A DNA stretch of 41,177 bases from an uncultured Oscillospiraceae bacterium. GTDB lineage: Bacteria; Bacillota; Clostridia; Oscillospirales; Oscillospiraceae. The translations under genes were made by a program, and so were the position numbers. The stretch is taken from positions 1-41,177 of the forward strand of contig CALXCU010000145.1 of NCBI GenBank assembly GCA_944386885.1, given 5' to 3'. The notes under the pieces were generated by a model, which was not told the origin of the DNA, searched no databases, and worked only from the letters and a program-made list of their open reading frames with translations. Positions 14,916 to 23,494 of the stretch are shown in pieces (positions within the stretch are counted from its first letter, which is position 1; the number at the start of each line of letters is the position of its first letter).

Positions 14916-16106
14916 TCACATGTTTTTTGAATTCGTTTCACCGTCCGGACGGTTGCGGAAGAAGGCAGCGATGTCCCCGGCGGCCAGACGCAGGTCGGCC
15001 ACGGTATTATGGAAGATGCCGAGGCGCACAATGTTGATGACCACCATAAAGAGCACCGGGCCGAGAATCATACCGGTTACTCCTCCTATGCGCATACCTA
15101 CATAGATGCTCACTAGGGACAATATGGGCGAAAGGCCTGTGTGGTCGCCCACGGCTTTGGGCTCGGCCACCCGGCGAAAGAGGGCCACGATGCCCCAGAT
15201 GACCATCAGTTCTACGGCGTGGCGTAGGTCACGGGTGAGCAGGTCCACCACCGCCCAGGGGACCATAACCGTGCCGGAGCCAATGATGGGAATAAAGTCC
15301 ATAACAGCCAGGATAAAGGCCAGCAGCAGGGCATAGGGCTGTCCAATGATGAGAAAGCCAATCAGAAGGATAAAGAACACCCCGATCGAGAGAATAAACT
15401 CAGCCTTCAGATAACCGCCGAAGGCGTTGACGGCGGCAGTGCGTACTTCCCCCAGAAAGTCCCGCAGGGAGGCAGGTAGCTGCTGGGCGGCCCGATAGCG
15501 AATATGGGGATAGTCGGCGGTGATAAAATAGGAACCCATGAGAAAAACCACCAGAGCCACCACAAAGGAGGGAACCTCTGAGGCCAGATTTGCCGCGCCG
15601 CCAGCCAGGAAACCGACCACGGTGGGCAAGGTTTCGGAAAACCAGTTGAGAAGCTGGGAGCCAAGGTCGTTGAGGGCCTGCTCGGCACCGCCGCCGATCT
15701 GAGCGGGCAGGTAAGTAAAGAGCTGGTCAAAAAAGCCGTTGACGACATCCAGGGTGGCCCGCAGCTCCTGCTCCAGAGAGGCCCAATTTGCGGCCAGGGT
15801 AATGGTCTCCTGGGCAATGTTCCAGATAAAAGCGGCCAAAATGCCGCCCACGCCTGCCAAGATAAGCAGAATGAGCAAAATAGAGATCAGCTTGCGGGAA
15901 ATATGCAGCCGCCGCTGGAGCAGCCGCACCAGAGGATTGAGCAGCCAAGCCACACATAGAGCCAGCACAAAGGGCATGAGCAGGGAGAGCAGCGGCAGCC
16001 CCACCCGGGTCAGCAGGAACCAGGCCAGACCCACCAGGGCCAGCCGGGTACCCAGGCGCAGCCACAGTCTTCCCCGCTCCCGCCAGGACAATTCCTGTCC
16101 GTCCAT
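14916..16106 (-). CDS. AI-2E family (YtvI-like) permease
   Basis: A 396-residue multi-span membrane protein. Eight hydrophobic segments are visible, with a long soluble stretch (about residues 105-170) between the third and fourth. The family block FILAVMDFIPIIGSGTVMVPWA near residues 255-275 and the later GLSPILSLVSIYVGMRIGGVTG are typical of the AI-2E/PerM family; the second resembles the sporulation protein YtvI. Transport of AI-2 itself is not implied. The ATG of MDGQE follows AAGGAGGG. It sits downstream of spoIIP, which agrees with a sporulation-related role. Confidence 0.85.
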   Translation of the reverse strand: MDGQELSWRERGRLWLRLGTRLALVGLAWFLLTRVGLPLLSLLMPFVLALCVAWLLNPLVRLLQRRLHISRKLISILLILLILAGVGGILAAFIWNIAQETITLAANWASLEQELRATLDVVNGFFDQLFTYLPAQIGGGAEQALNDLGSQLLNWFSETLPTVVGFLAGGAANLASEVPSFVVALVVFLMGSYFITADYPHIRYRAAQQLPASLRDFLGEVRTAAVNAFGGYLKAEFILSIGVFFILLIGFLIIGQPYALLLAFILAVMDFIPIIGSGTVMVPWAVVDLLTRDLRHAVELMVIWGIVALFRRVAEPKAVGDHTGLSPILSLVSIYVGMRIGGVTGMILGPVLFMVVINIVRLGIFHNTVADLRLAAGDIAAFFRNRPDGETNSKNM

Positions 16107-16205
16107 GAGAGAAGTCCCTCCTTTACAACATTGCATGGATGCAAAAGGCGTTACTTCAGTATAGCACGGACAGGAGAAGAAGGGGGCGTTTAATTTGTAA
16201 ATTTT

Positions 16206-17381
16206 TTATTCCTCTCCAGCCAGGTTTCGGAGCACCTGCCCGGCGGCGCGGGCGAAGCAGCGTGCCCCCCGCAGGGCCTCCTGCAGGGTATTTCCGTGTG
16301 TCCCCACCTCCACCAACAGGGACCCGGCGCTCAAATTCTGATTGTAGACCGAAGCGCGCAGGGTCATAGGCCGTGCCAGGGTGGGATAGAGTGCGTCCAT
16401 GCTCTTCTGAATGCGCATGGCCAGGGCCAGATTTTCCATCCAATCAGGGTGGCCGTCTCCGCTGCCCAGCACCAGCATGACTTGGGCGGTGGGGGAGCCG
16501 TCCACGGTGGTGACCGCCTTGTAAATAGTCCCATCGGAGCCCACCAGGGCATCCCGGTGGACGTCCAGCACAATGCGGATGGAGGGGTATTCGGCCAGAT
16601 AACCCGCCACTGCCTCCCCGGAGCGGGCGTAGGCGCCGTTATAGGCCGGGTAGTCATAGAGGGTGCGGTCGTGGAGCACCCGCAGGCCCATCTCCTCAAA
16701 GACCTGGGCAATCTCATCTCCTACCCGGACCATATTGTAGCGTTCATCCAACGTACGGGAGTTGTTGTCGCTGGGTACATACACATCCTCCCCGTCGGGG
16801 GTGTAGGCCTCCGAGCCGTGGGTGTGGACGATAAGGATTTGGGGCCCCTCGTCCGGCAGAGTCAGGTCCACTCCGGCGGCCCAGGCGGCCTCCAGATCCA
16901 CATTTAGATCCGTGCGGTTGTAGAGGTAGACGCCCTGGGCCTCCTCGTACCCTGCACCAGAGGAGGCCACCAGGGTCCGCTCCACAATGTCCCCCGGATC
17001 GGCGGCCGGGGCGGCGGAGGGCTCCGGCTCGGGCTCGGAGGGATCCGGAGATGCGGCGGAGGGGGTGGGTGTGGGGACGGCCTGTGCTGTCTGCGTATCG
17101 CCGCCTGCCCCGGACAGCCCCCAGCGCAGCAGGGCCGACTGGTCCACCACCAGCCGCTCCCACAGCTCAAGCTCGTCCATCACGCCGCCGCGCGCCACCG
17201 GGCCCAGTTCCTCTTGAAGGACGGCGGAGACAAAGAAGGGATTTTCTGCCAGAGACAGCAGCGCCCCAGCTACGCCGTTTCCCGCGCCAGCCAGCAGCAA
17301 AACCGCCCCCAGAGTGGCCAAAAAGAAGGCTCCGCACCGCCGCAGCACCAAATCCCACCGGATGTTTCCCCGCCGTTTCAA
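16206..17381 (-). CDS. spoIIP: Stage II sporulation protein P
   Basis: A peptidoglycan amidase/endopeptidase that works with SpoIID and SpoIIM to drive engulfment of the forespore. Of its 391 residues, about 18-40 form the membrane anchor, about 95-125 a Pro/Ser/Glu linker, and the rest the catalytic domain with ILIVHTHGSEAYTP, IVLDVHRDAL and LLVEVGTHGNTLQEA, the last two being the conserved zinc-site blocks. The start appears to be TTG (MKRRGN), with GAGGAAGA close in front; no ATG or GTG in this frame gives a better fit. The ATG ten bases upstream is out of frame. Confidence 0.93.
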   Translation of the reverse strand: MKRRGNIRWDLVLRRCGAFFLATLGAVLLLAGAGNGVAGALLSLAENPFFVSAVLQEELGPVARGGVMDELELWERLVVDQSALLRWGLSGAGGDTQTAQAVPTPTPSAASPDPSEPEPEPSAAPAADPGDIVERTLVASSGAGYEEAQGVYLYNRTDLNVDLEAAWAAGVDLTLPDEGPQILIVHTHGSEAYTPDGEDVYVPSDNNSRTLDERYNMVRVGDEIAQVFEEMGLRVLHDRTLYDYPAYNGAYARSGEAVAGYLAEYPSIRIVLDVHRDALVGSDGTIYKAVTTVDGSPTAQVMLVLGSGDGHPDWMENLALAMRIQKSMDALYPTLARPMTLRASVYNQNLSAGSLLVEVGTHGNTLQEALRGARCFARAAGQVLRNLAGEE

Positions 17382-17469
17382 TCTTCCTCATCCCCTCTTC
17401 TGTGATGTATCCCCATCCTATGTGCTGGGGGCTGGAAATAGACCCCTTGTCCCAAAGGGGCGCTGCGGC

Positions 17470-17498
17470 TTGACCTTTGATTCGTCCTTCGATATAAT
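17470..17498 (+). promoter_or_regulatory. Promoter of degV
   Basis: TTGACC and TATAAT separated by 17 bases, 67 bases before the DegV start codon. This is a near-consensus vegetative promoter, facing away from spoIIP. Confidence 0.85.
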
Positions 17499-17565
17499 AG
17501 AAAAAACTGACGGACCAGAGACCCGATCCGGGGACCGCCCGGGGCTTCAGAAGGGAGTTTTTGAT

Positions 17566-18414
17566 ATGATCCGTATCGTGACCGACAGCACCAGCGACAT
17601 CTCATCCCAGCGCGCGCGGCAGCTAGGGGTGGAGATTATTCCCCTCACCGTCCTCTTTGGGGAAGAAGATACCTACCGGGACGGCGTGGACATCACCAAC
17701 CGGGAGTTTTATGAGCGCCTGAGCCGGGCAGAAACCCTCCCCACCACTGCCCAGGTCCCGCCGGAGACCTTCATCCACCGCTTTGAGCGCCTGGTGGCCG
17801 AGGGGGACCAGGTGCTGGGGATCTTTATCTCCAGCGCCATGTCGGGAACCTATCAGTCGGCCTGCATTGCCCGGGATATTGTGGACGGGGAGAACATCGC
17901 CGTTGTGGACAGCCAGACCGTCACCTTTGCCCTGGGGCTTCTGGTGGAGACGGCCTGTATCCTCCGGGACCAGGGCCTCTCTCTGGAGGAACTCTCCGGG
18001 CGGCTGGAGGAGCTCTCCAAGCGGGTGCGCCTGCTGGCGGTGGTAGATACCCTGAAATACCTGAAGATGGGCGGGCGCATCTCGGGGGCCACCGCCATGG
18101 TGGGGGGTATCTTGGGCATTACCCCCATCATCTCCATTGAAAACGGCCTGGTGGTCTCGGTGGGCAAATCTCGGGGGCGCAAGCCCGGGTTCCAGTTCAT
18201 CGAGAAATGGATCGATGAAAAGGAGCCCATGGACACCTCCCTGCCGGTGTCCTTTGGCCACTCCAACGCGCCGGAGGCCATGGAGGCGTGTATGGCTTAT
18301 TTTGCACCCAAGACGGCCGGGGCACAGCTCTGCCCCAGCGACATCGGCGCGGTGGTGGGCACCCATGTGGGCCCGGGGGCCACGGGGCTGGCCTATTTCG
18401 TGAAAAAGGCATAA
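17566..18414 (+). CDS. DegV family fatty-acid-binding protein
   Basis: A 282-residue protein of the DegV/FakB type, which binds a fatty acid and, in some Firmicutes, presents it to a FakA kinase. Motifs: IVTDSTSDISSQ at 3-14, PTTAQVPPETF near 58-68, ISSAMSGTYQSA near 87-98, VDSQTVTFALG near 114-124 and GTHVGPGATGLAYF at the C-terminus, where GTHVGPGA contacts the lipid head in known structures. I chose the ATG preceded by AAGGGAG; the open frame extends far upstream across the promoter and is not real there. No fakA is nearby. Confidence 0.92.
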   Translation: MIRIVTDSTSDISSQRARQLGVEIIPLTVLFGEEDTYRDGVDITNREFYERLSRAETLPTTAQVPPETFIHRFERLVAEGDQVLGIFISSAMSGTYQSACIARDIVDGENIAVVDSQTVTFALGLLVETACILRDQGLSLEELSGRLEELSKRVRLLAVVDTLKYLKMGGRISGATAMVGGILGITPIISIENGLVVSVGKSRGRKPGFQFIEKWIDEKEPMDTSLPVSFGHSNAPEAMEACMAYFAPKTAGAQLCPSDIGAVVGTHVGPGATGLAYFVKKA

Positions 18415-18433
18415 TCCAGCTGCAAAGCCGCTC

Positions 18434-18470
18434 AAAAAACGGGCGCCGTCCCTATCAGGGACGGCGCCCG
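18434..18470. terminator. Bidirectional terminator between degV and ychF
   Basis: A 14-bp perfect stem (CGGGCGCCGTCCCT / AGGGACGGCGCCCG) with a 3-base loop. The AAAAAA at 18434-18439 gives a T-run on the minus strand for ychF; on the plus strand the tail TCTGTCTGGG is weak. Confidence 0.85.
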
Positions 18471-18482
18471 TCTGTCTGGGCC

Positions 18483-19592
18483 CTACACGTTGAAGCGGAA
18501 GAGGACCACGTCCCCGTCCCGCATGACATATTCCTTGCCCTCGGAGCGGATAAGGCCCTTCTCCCGGGCGGCGGCCATAGAGCCGTTGGCCTTCAGGTCC
18601 TCAAAGGAGACCACCTCGGCCCGGATGAAGCCCCGCTCGAAATCCGTGTGGAGCTTGCCGGCGGCCTGGGGGGCTTTGGTGCCCTTGGTGATGGTCCAGG
18701 CACGGCACTCGTCCTCGCCGGCGGTGAGGAAGGAGATGAGGCCCAGCAGGGAATAGCTGGCCTTGATCAGCCGGTCCAGGCCCGACTCGGCGATGCCCAA
18801 GTCCTCCAGGAACATGGCCTTTTCATCCCCTTCCAGCTCGGCGATCTCGGCCTCCAGCTTGGCGCAGACGGGGATGACTTGGGCGTCCTCCTTGGCGGCG
18901 ATCTCGGCTACCTGCTGGTAGTAGGGCACATCCTGGTAGTGGGCGAAGCCGTCCTCATCCAGGTTGGCGGCGTAGATGACCGGCTTGAGAGAGAGCAGCT
19001 CGCTGGTGGCGATCAGGGCGGCGTCATCCGGGTCGCATACAAAGGAGCGGGCGGAGTTGCCGTCGTTGAGCCAGTCCCGCAGGGCAGTGAAGACCTCCGC
19101 CTCGTGGAGGTATTTCTTGTCGGCTTTGGCGGCCTTCTGGGCCTTGACGATCCGGCGCTCCACCATCTCCACGTCGGCCATGATGAGCTCGATGTCGATG
19201 ACGCCGATGTCCCCCGCCGGGTCCACGGGCACATTGGTGCTGGTGTCCCCCACCACGTGCATGATGTTCTCATCGTCAAAGCAGCGCACTACGTGCACAA
19301 TAGCCGAGCATTCCCGGATGTTGGCCAGGAATTTGTTGCCCAGGCCCTCGCCCCGGGAGGCACCCTTCACCAGGCCGGCGATGTCCACGAACTCCACCAC
19401 GGCGGGAGTGGTCTTTTTGGGCTTGTAGAAGCCGGAGAGCCAGTCCAGCCGGGCATCCGGCACAGCCACCACGCCCACGTTGGGGTCGATGGTGCAGAAG
19501 GGGTAGTTGGCGCTCTCCGCGCCGGCGTTGGTGATGGCGTTGAAGAGGGTGGATTTGCCCACGTTGGGCAGGCCCACGATTCCGAGTTTCAT
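18483..19592 (-). CDS. ychF: Redox/ribosome-associated P-loop ATPase YchF
   Basis: An OBG-family NTPase that prefers ATP and is linked to ribosomes and oxidative-stress control (OLA1/YchF). The 369 residues include the G1 loop GLPNVGKST at 7-15, the G3-equivalent DIAGLVKGASRGEGLGNKFL near 68-87 and the ANLDED block at the G4 position, where the usual NKxD is changed, as it is throughout the family. The C-terminal TGS domain ends in MRDGDVVLFRFNV. I set the start at MKLGIVG, with AAAGGA ten bases ahead. It is a single gene. Confidence 0.96.
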   Translation of the reverse strand: MKLGIVGLPNVGKSTLFNAITNAGAESANYPFCTIDPNVGVVAVPDARLDWLSGFYKPKKTTPAVVEFVDIAGLVKGASRGEGLGNKFLANIRECSAIVHVVRCFDDENIMHVVGDTSTNVPVDPAGDIGVIDIELIMADVEMVERRIVKAQKAAKADKKYLHEAEVFTALRDWLNDGNSARSFVCDPDDAALIATSELLSLKPVIYAANLDEDGFAHYQDVPYYQQVAEIAAKEDAQVIPVCAKLEAEIAELEGDEKAMFLEDLGIAESGLDRLIKASYSLLGLISFLTAGEDECRAWTITKGTKAPQAAGKLHTDFERGFIRAEVVSFEDLKANGSMAAAREKGLIRSEGKEYVMRDGDVVLFRFNV

Positions 19593-19677
19593 ATGCAAAA
19601 CATCCTTTCGGCGGAAAAATACGGCGTCAGCTCTCCTATTATACCGGAACCGGCGGGAGAACACAACCCCTGCCCCG

Positions 19678-20349
19678 CTATCCCTCCGGGGGAGCGTGGA
19701 GAATAAAGTGATTTTTGTGGAAATCCAGCAGGCCCTCCCGGCGCATTTTCCCCAGCTCCTGGGAGAGGGCTGAGCGGTCCACGGCCAGATAGTCGGCCAT
19801 GCCCTGCCGGTCAAAGGGGATGGAGAACTGGCGCTTTCCCTGCCGCCCGGCCTCCCAAGAGAGGTAGGAGAGCACCTTGCTGCGGATCGAGCGCTGGGAG
19901 ATGTGGGCGATCTTCCGGCTGAGCTGGCGGTTTTTGGCAGCAAGGACCTCCACCAGATTGGCCATGACCTTGGCGTGGGCGGGACAGGCCGCCGTACAGG
20001 GCCCCAGCAGCCGTCCCAGGTCCAGAAACCAAACCTGGCAGGGCAGCGCAGCCTGAACCGTGACGCCCAGAGGCTCACCGCCCCAGGCATAGGCCTCCCC
20101 AAAGAGCTCTCCGGGGCCCGCCTGGCTCAAAATGCTCCGGTTGCCCCAAAAATCATCCTGCAGGATCTGTACCTGTCCCCGGCTTACCAGACCCAGAGAA
20201 CAGACCCGCTCCCCCTCTGGCCAGATGACCTCCCCCCGGCGGTAGGCGGCACTGCGGGCGCGCAGGCAGTTCAGAAGGGCGGGCCGCTCCTCCGGAGGGA
20301 TGCCGGCGAGCAGCGGGGTGTCCAGCGTGGTCAATTCCAAATAATCCAT
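19678..20349 (-). CDS. Crp/Fnr family transcriptional regulator
   Basis: A 223-residue regulator: an N-terminal cyclic-nucleotide-binding-like barrel (residues about 12-120, RRGEVIWPEGERVCSLGLVSRG and PGELFGEAYAWGG), a long dimer helix (LAAKNRQLSRKIAHISQR) and a C-terminal winged helix (MADYLAVDRSALSQELGKMRREG). Five cysteines are present, including CTAAC near residue 118, but they do not match the FNR cluster pattern. It is divergent from a ferredoxin-type gene, an arrangement familiar from clostridial HcpR-like nitrosative-stress or redox control. Ribosome site GGAGG is seven bases from the ATG. The signal sensed is unknown. Confidence 0.88.
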   Translation of the reverse strand: MDYLELTTLDTPLLAGIPPEERPALLNCLRARSAAYRRGEVIWPEGERVCSLGLVSRGQVQILQDDFWGNRSILSQAGPGELFGEAYAWGGEPLGVTVQAALPCQVWFLDLGRLLGPCTAACPAHAKVMANLVEVLAAKNRQLSRKIAHISQRSIRSKVLSYLSWEAGRQGKRQFSIPFDRQGMADYLAVDRSALSQELGKMRREGLLDFHKNHFILHAPPEG

Positions 20350-20387
20350 GGCGCCTCCGTTGTAATTCCAACCGAATCTTCCCCTAG

Positions 20388-20416
20388 ACCATAGTACAAT
20401 GGGGGCACAAAGTCAA
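20388..20416 (-). promoter_or_regulatory. Promoter of the Crp/Fnr gene
   Basis: Minus-strand TTGACT and TATGGT separated by 17 bases, about 40 bases before the start codon. It is overlapped at both ends by the AGTACAAT direct repeats. Confidence 0.6.
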
Positions 20417-20423
20417 GTACAAT
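20393..20423. repeat. Direct repeat AGTACAAT in the divergent Crp/Fnr-ferredoxin promoter region
   Basis: AGTACAAT is found at 20393-20400 and 20416-20423, with starts 23 bases apart (about two turns). The first touches the -10 and the second the -35 of the minus-strand promoter, which is where an autoregulator would bind. Confidence 0.5.
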
Positions 20424-20438
20424 CAGGAGGGACAAACT

Positions 20439-21140
20439 ATGATCCGAACCATTATCCACATCGACGAGGAGAAGTGCAACGGCTGCGGGGCCTGTGCTGC
20501 GGCCTGCCACGAGGGGGCCATCGGCATGATCGGCGGAAAGGCCTATCTGCTGCGGGACGACTACTGCGACGGGCTGGGGGACTGCCTGCCCGCCTGTCCC
20601 ACTGGGGCCATCACCTTTGAGGAGCGGGAGGCCGCCCCCTATGACCAGGCCGCTGTGGAGCAGAAGCGGGCCGAGAAGGCCCAGGCTGCCGTCCAGGGCT
20701 GTCCGGGCAGCGCCGCCCGGGTCCTCCGGGCCAAGAGCGCCCCCGCTTCCCCCGCTGCCGGGACAGCCGAAGAGAGCCAGCTGGCCCAGTGGCCGGTCCA
20801 GATCAAGCTGGTCCCCACCCAGGCGCCCTGGTACGAGGGGACCCAGGTGCTGGTGGCCGCCGACTGCGCGGCCTACGCCTATGCCGCCTTCCACCGGGAC
20901 TTCATGGCTGGGCGGGTCACCCTGGTGGGCTGTCCCAAGCTGGACGGGGTGGACTACGCCGAAAAGCTGGCCGCTATCTTTCGGGCCAACCACGTTTCCC
21001 GCGTGACGGTGGTCCGGATGGACGTCCCCTGCTGCGGCGGGCTGGAGAGCGCCGTGCGCCGGGCGGCCGAGGCCAGCGGGAAAGCGCTGAAGGTAGAGGT
21101 GGTCACGCTGTCCACCGCGGGAGAGGTCCTGTCCCGCTGA
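20439..21140 (+). CDS. Two-cluster 4Fe-4S ferredoxin-type protein
   Basis: A 233-residue electron-transfer protein. The first cluster motif is complete (CNGCGACAAAC, residues 12-22). The second, CDGLGDCLPACP (about 47-58), has Leu where the second Cys is normal, a CDGLG variant that I remember from this clostridial family. After a linker, the C-terminal domain (about 120-233) holds VAADCAAYAYAAFHRDF, TLVGCPKLDG and VPCCGGLES, a further Cys-rich fold. Such genes are found next to Crp/Fnr regulators and hydroxylamine reductase; no hcp gene lies here. The gene follows AGGAGGGACAAACT and ends before a strong hairpin. Confidence 0.85.
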   Translation: MIRTIIHIDEEKCNGCGACAAACHEGAIGMIGGKAYLLRDDYCDGLGDCLPACPTGAITFEEREAAPYDQAAVEQKRAEKAQAAVQGCPGSAARVLRAKSAPASPAAGTAEESQLAQWPVQIKLVPTQAPWYEGTQVLVAADCAAYAYAAFHRDFMAGRVTLVGCPKLDGVDYAEKLAAIFRANHVSRVTVVRMDVPCCGGLESAVRRAAEASGKALKVEVVTLSTAGEVLSR

Positions 21141-21154
21141 GGGGCGCCGCTTCA

Positions 21155-21185
21155 TTTCCGGCTCCCGGTCTGCGGGAGCCGGAAA
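21155..21185 (+). terminator. Terminator hairpin after the ferredoxin gene
   Basis: A 13-bp perfect stem (TTTCCGGCTCCCG / CGGGAGCCGGAAA) with a 5-base loop, followed by TTCATTT. It begins 14 bases past the stop codon. Confidence 0.75.
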
Positions 21186-21212
21186 TTCATTTGCCTGAGC
21201 GTGAAATTTTGT

Positions 21213-21241
21213 TTGCGTCCCGGGCCGAAAAGGGCTATCAT
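21213..21241 (+). promoter_or_regulatory. Promoter of the PfkB kinase gene
   Basis: TTGCGT and TATCAT separated by 17 bases, ending 64 bases before the start codon. Confidence 0.55.
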
Positions 21242-21305
21242 TAAGAAAAAGCGCCGGCGCAGAGCTGTCTCTGCCCGGACGCAAAAGGAAGCGAGGAAGC
21301 CCGCC

Positions 21306-22232
21306 ATGATCTATACTGTCACCTTCAACCCGGCCATCGACTATGTGGTCCATATCTCCGACCTGAAGCCGGGGACCATCCGCCGCACCACCCAGGAATC
21401 CCTCCAGTTCGGCGGGAAGGGGGTGAACGTCTCCACGGTCCTGGGGCGCCTCGGCGTGGAGAATGTGGCTCTGGGTTTCGTGGCTGGCTTCACTGGCCGG
21501 GCCCTGGAAGACGGCCTGGCCGCCGACGGGGTGCGCACCGATTTCATCCGCCTGCACGAGGGGTTTACCCGCATCAATGTGAAAATCAAGGCCGGGACAG
21601 AGAGCGAGATCAACGGCCGGGGGCCGGCCATCTCCCCCGACGATCTGGAAATGCTGCTCTTCCAGCTCAGCCGTCTGAAGGAGGGGGACCTGTTGGTACT
21701 GGCCGGGTCGGCCCCGGCGGGGGTGCCGGAGGATATCTACCAGCGCATCCTGGCCCGGCTGGAGGGCCGGGGGGTATCCGCGGTGGTGGACGCCGAAAAG
21801 GGCCTGATGCTGGAGGCTCTGGCCTACCGGCCCTTTCTCATCAAGCCCAACCACCTGGAGCTGGGGGACATGGTGGGCCACATGCTGCGCACCGAGGAGG
21901 AACTGGTGGAGGCGGCCCGCAGCCTCCAGAAGAAGGGGGCCCGGAACGTGCTGGTCTCCATGGCCGGGGCGGGGGCCCTGCTGCTGGATGAGAGCGGAGG
22001 GGTCCACCGGGCGGTCGCCCCCAAAGGAGAGGTGCGCAATTCGGTGGGCTCTGGGGATGCCATGGTGGCCGGCTTCCTGGCGGGCTGGCAGCGCACGGGC
22101 CGGTATGAGGAGGCCCTCCGCCTGGCTGTGGCGGCGGGGAGCGCCACGGCCTTCTCCGAGGAGCTTGTCCGGCGGGGAGAGGCGGAAGCCCTGCTGTCCC
22201 AGGTGTCGATTACAGAGATGGAGCAGGCCTGA
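21306..22232 (+). CDS. 1-phosphofructokinase-type sugar kinase (PfkB family)
   Basis: A cytoplasmic kinase of 308 residues that most likely phosphorylates fructose 1-phosphate; tagatose 6-phosphate is the main alternative. PfkB signatures: FNPAIDYVVHI at 7-17, QFGGKGVNVSTVLGRLG near 36-52 and the catalytic block NSVGSGDAMVAGFLAG near 248-263, in which the Asp of GSGD is the base. GSAPAGVP near 138 closes the substrate pocket. I chose the ATG following GAGGAAGCCCGCC. It is transcribed alone, with no PTS fructose gene or FruR beside it, which leaves the substrate open. Confidence 0.88.
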   Translation: MIYTVTFNPAIDYVVHISDLKPGTIRRTTQESLQFGGKGVNVSTVLGRLGVENVALGFVAGFTGRALEDGLAADGVRTDFIRLHEGFTRINVKIKAGTESEINGRGPAISPDDLEMLLFQLSRLKEGDLLVLAGSAPAGVPEDIYQRILARLEGRGVSAVVDAEKGLMLEALAYRPFLIKPNHLELGDMVGHMLRTEEELVEAARSLQKKGARNVLVSMAGAGALLLDESGGVHRAVAPKGEVRNSVGSGDAMVAGFLAGWQRTGRYEEALRLAVAAGSATAFSEELVRRGEAEALLSQVSITEMEQA

Positions 22233-22251
22233 ACCTGCACGGAAAGAATGG

Positions 22252-22285
22252 GAGCCCGCGCTCTTTTGGGGCGCGGGCTCTTTTT
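22252..22285 (+). terminator. Terminator of the PfkB kinase gene
   Basis: A 10-bp perfect stem (GAGCCCGCGC / GCGCGGGCTC) with a 9-base loop and a TTTTT tail, 20 bases past the stop. Confidence 0.9.
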
Positions 22286-22303
22286 CGCGTTTGGCGGAAG
22301 CTC

Positions 22304-23308
22304 TCAGGCGGCAGGGGGCTCGATGGTGTCCAGGGTGATGCCGGTGTAGTACCACTGGAGGATCTCCCGGTAGGTCTTCCCCTCTTTGGCCAGGGCGTTG
22401 GCGCCGTACTGGCTCATGCCAACCCCGTGGCCGTAACCGGTGACGGAGAAGGTAATTTCCTCCGCGGTGGCAGAGATGGTAAAGGAGGTGGAGCGCAGGG
22501 AGAAGAGGGTGCGCAGCTCTCCGCCCGTTACGGTGACGCCCCCCACTGCGATGGAGCTCACTCCTCCGGCGGAATTGAGCTCTGGTGTGCCGAACCAGCC
22601 GGAGGGATCTCCCTCCAGCACGGCCTCCGGGTGGGCGGCCAGAAAGGTCTCCCGGAATGCCTCCGGCGTCACGGTGACGGTGGAGCGCCAGTTGGGGACC
22701 TCCTCCCCCTCGGGGGAATCTACGCCCGTGAGATAGGGTACCGCGTTGCCCCAGACCTCTACCGCGTCCACGGTCCGCCCGGCGGCGGAGGAGAAAAACA
22801 CCGCGTCGATGAGAGCCCCGTCGTAGAGGGCCACCACCCCGTCGGTGCCGGAGACGGCGTTGCGGAGCTTGGCGGTGTAATAAGCGGCCCACTCCCCCCA
22901 GTTGGCCGCGGCCGCCTCCGGAGTGATATAGGCCTGGCAGCAGGTGTGGTCGGTGCACACGGCGGCGTCGGGGTGGGCGTCTGGGGGGTTGGCCATGCGG
23001 CGCATAGCATAGGTGCGGGCGGCCACAGCCTGGGCTTTCAGGGCCTCCTCCTCAAAAGAGGCGGGCATCTCGGCGGCCACCACACACCAGAGGTAGTCCC
23101 CCAGGGGCATTTGGCTTACTGTACCGTCCTCCAGGCGCACGGAGATGGCCGTCTCGGTGTCCAGAGGCCCGGAGGGGGCGGGGGTGAGGACAGGAATCTC
23201 CGTGGCCTCGGGCTCCTCTGCTTCGGGAGAGGAGGGGCCGAAGAGCACCAGCGGGAGTAGAAAAAACAGGAGCAGCAGGATGAGGGCCACAGCGGCCACT
23301 TGTTTCAT
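22304..23308 (-). CDS. spoIID: Stage II sporulation protein D
   Basis: A lytic transglycosylase for forespore engulfment that cooperates with SpoIIP, also encoded in this window. Length is 334 residues. Residues about 5-25 form the membrane anchor, about 30-55 a linker. The SpoIID domain shows GDYLWCVVAAEMPASFEEEALKAQ with its catalytic Glu (AAEMP), AVAARTYAM, SSAAGRTVDAVEVWGNAVPYL and the C-terminal GYGHGVGMSQYGANALAKEG. I set the start at MKQVAAV, six bases after GGGAGGT; the open frame extends upstream without support. Confidence 0.94.
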   Translation of the reverse strand: MKQVAAVALILLLLFFLLPLVLFGPSSPEAEEPEATEIPVLTPAPSGPLDTETAISVRLEDGTVSQMPLGDYLWCVVAAEMPASFEEEALKAQAVAARTYAMRRMANPPDAHPDAAVCTDHTCCQAYITPEAAAANWGEWAAYYTAKLRNAVSGTDGVVALYDGALIDAVFFSSAAGRTVDAVEVWGNAVPYLTGVDSPEGEEVPNWRSTVTVTPEAFRETFLAAHPEAVLEGDPSGWFGTPELNSAGGVSSIAVGGVTVTGGELRTLFSLRSTSFTISATAEEITFSVTGYGHGVGMSQYGANALAKEGKTYREILQWYYTGITLDTIEPPAA

Positions 23309-23429
23309 AAGTACCTCCCTATCTCCGTGGGAATGCAGGAAATAAAGTTTGAGTATGCAAAAAAGAGAGACGGCAGCCTGGTAAATACGGTCCAAAATGG
23401 TGCAAAAGGGGGAATTTACCCGATTCCCA

Positions 23430-23459
23430 TTGACGCTGCCAGGGCACACGTGCTACAAT
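23430..23459 (+). promoter_or_regulatory. Promoter of the citrate synthase gene
   Basis: TTGACG and TACAAT separated by 18 bases, ending 35 bases before the start codon. Confidence 0.75.
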
Positions 23460-23494
23460 AAAAATTAAAAAGATGGAAGAAGGAGCCCGGTAAC

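Noticed and set aside
20331..22958. An 875-residue minus-strand open frame
   Set aside because: It runs across the ferredoxin, PfkB kinase and part of spoIID, all of which have strong motifs. Its own translation is rich in Arg, Gly and His and matches nothing.
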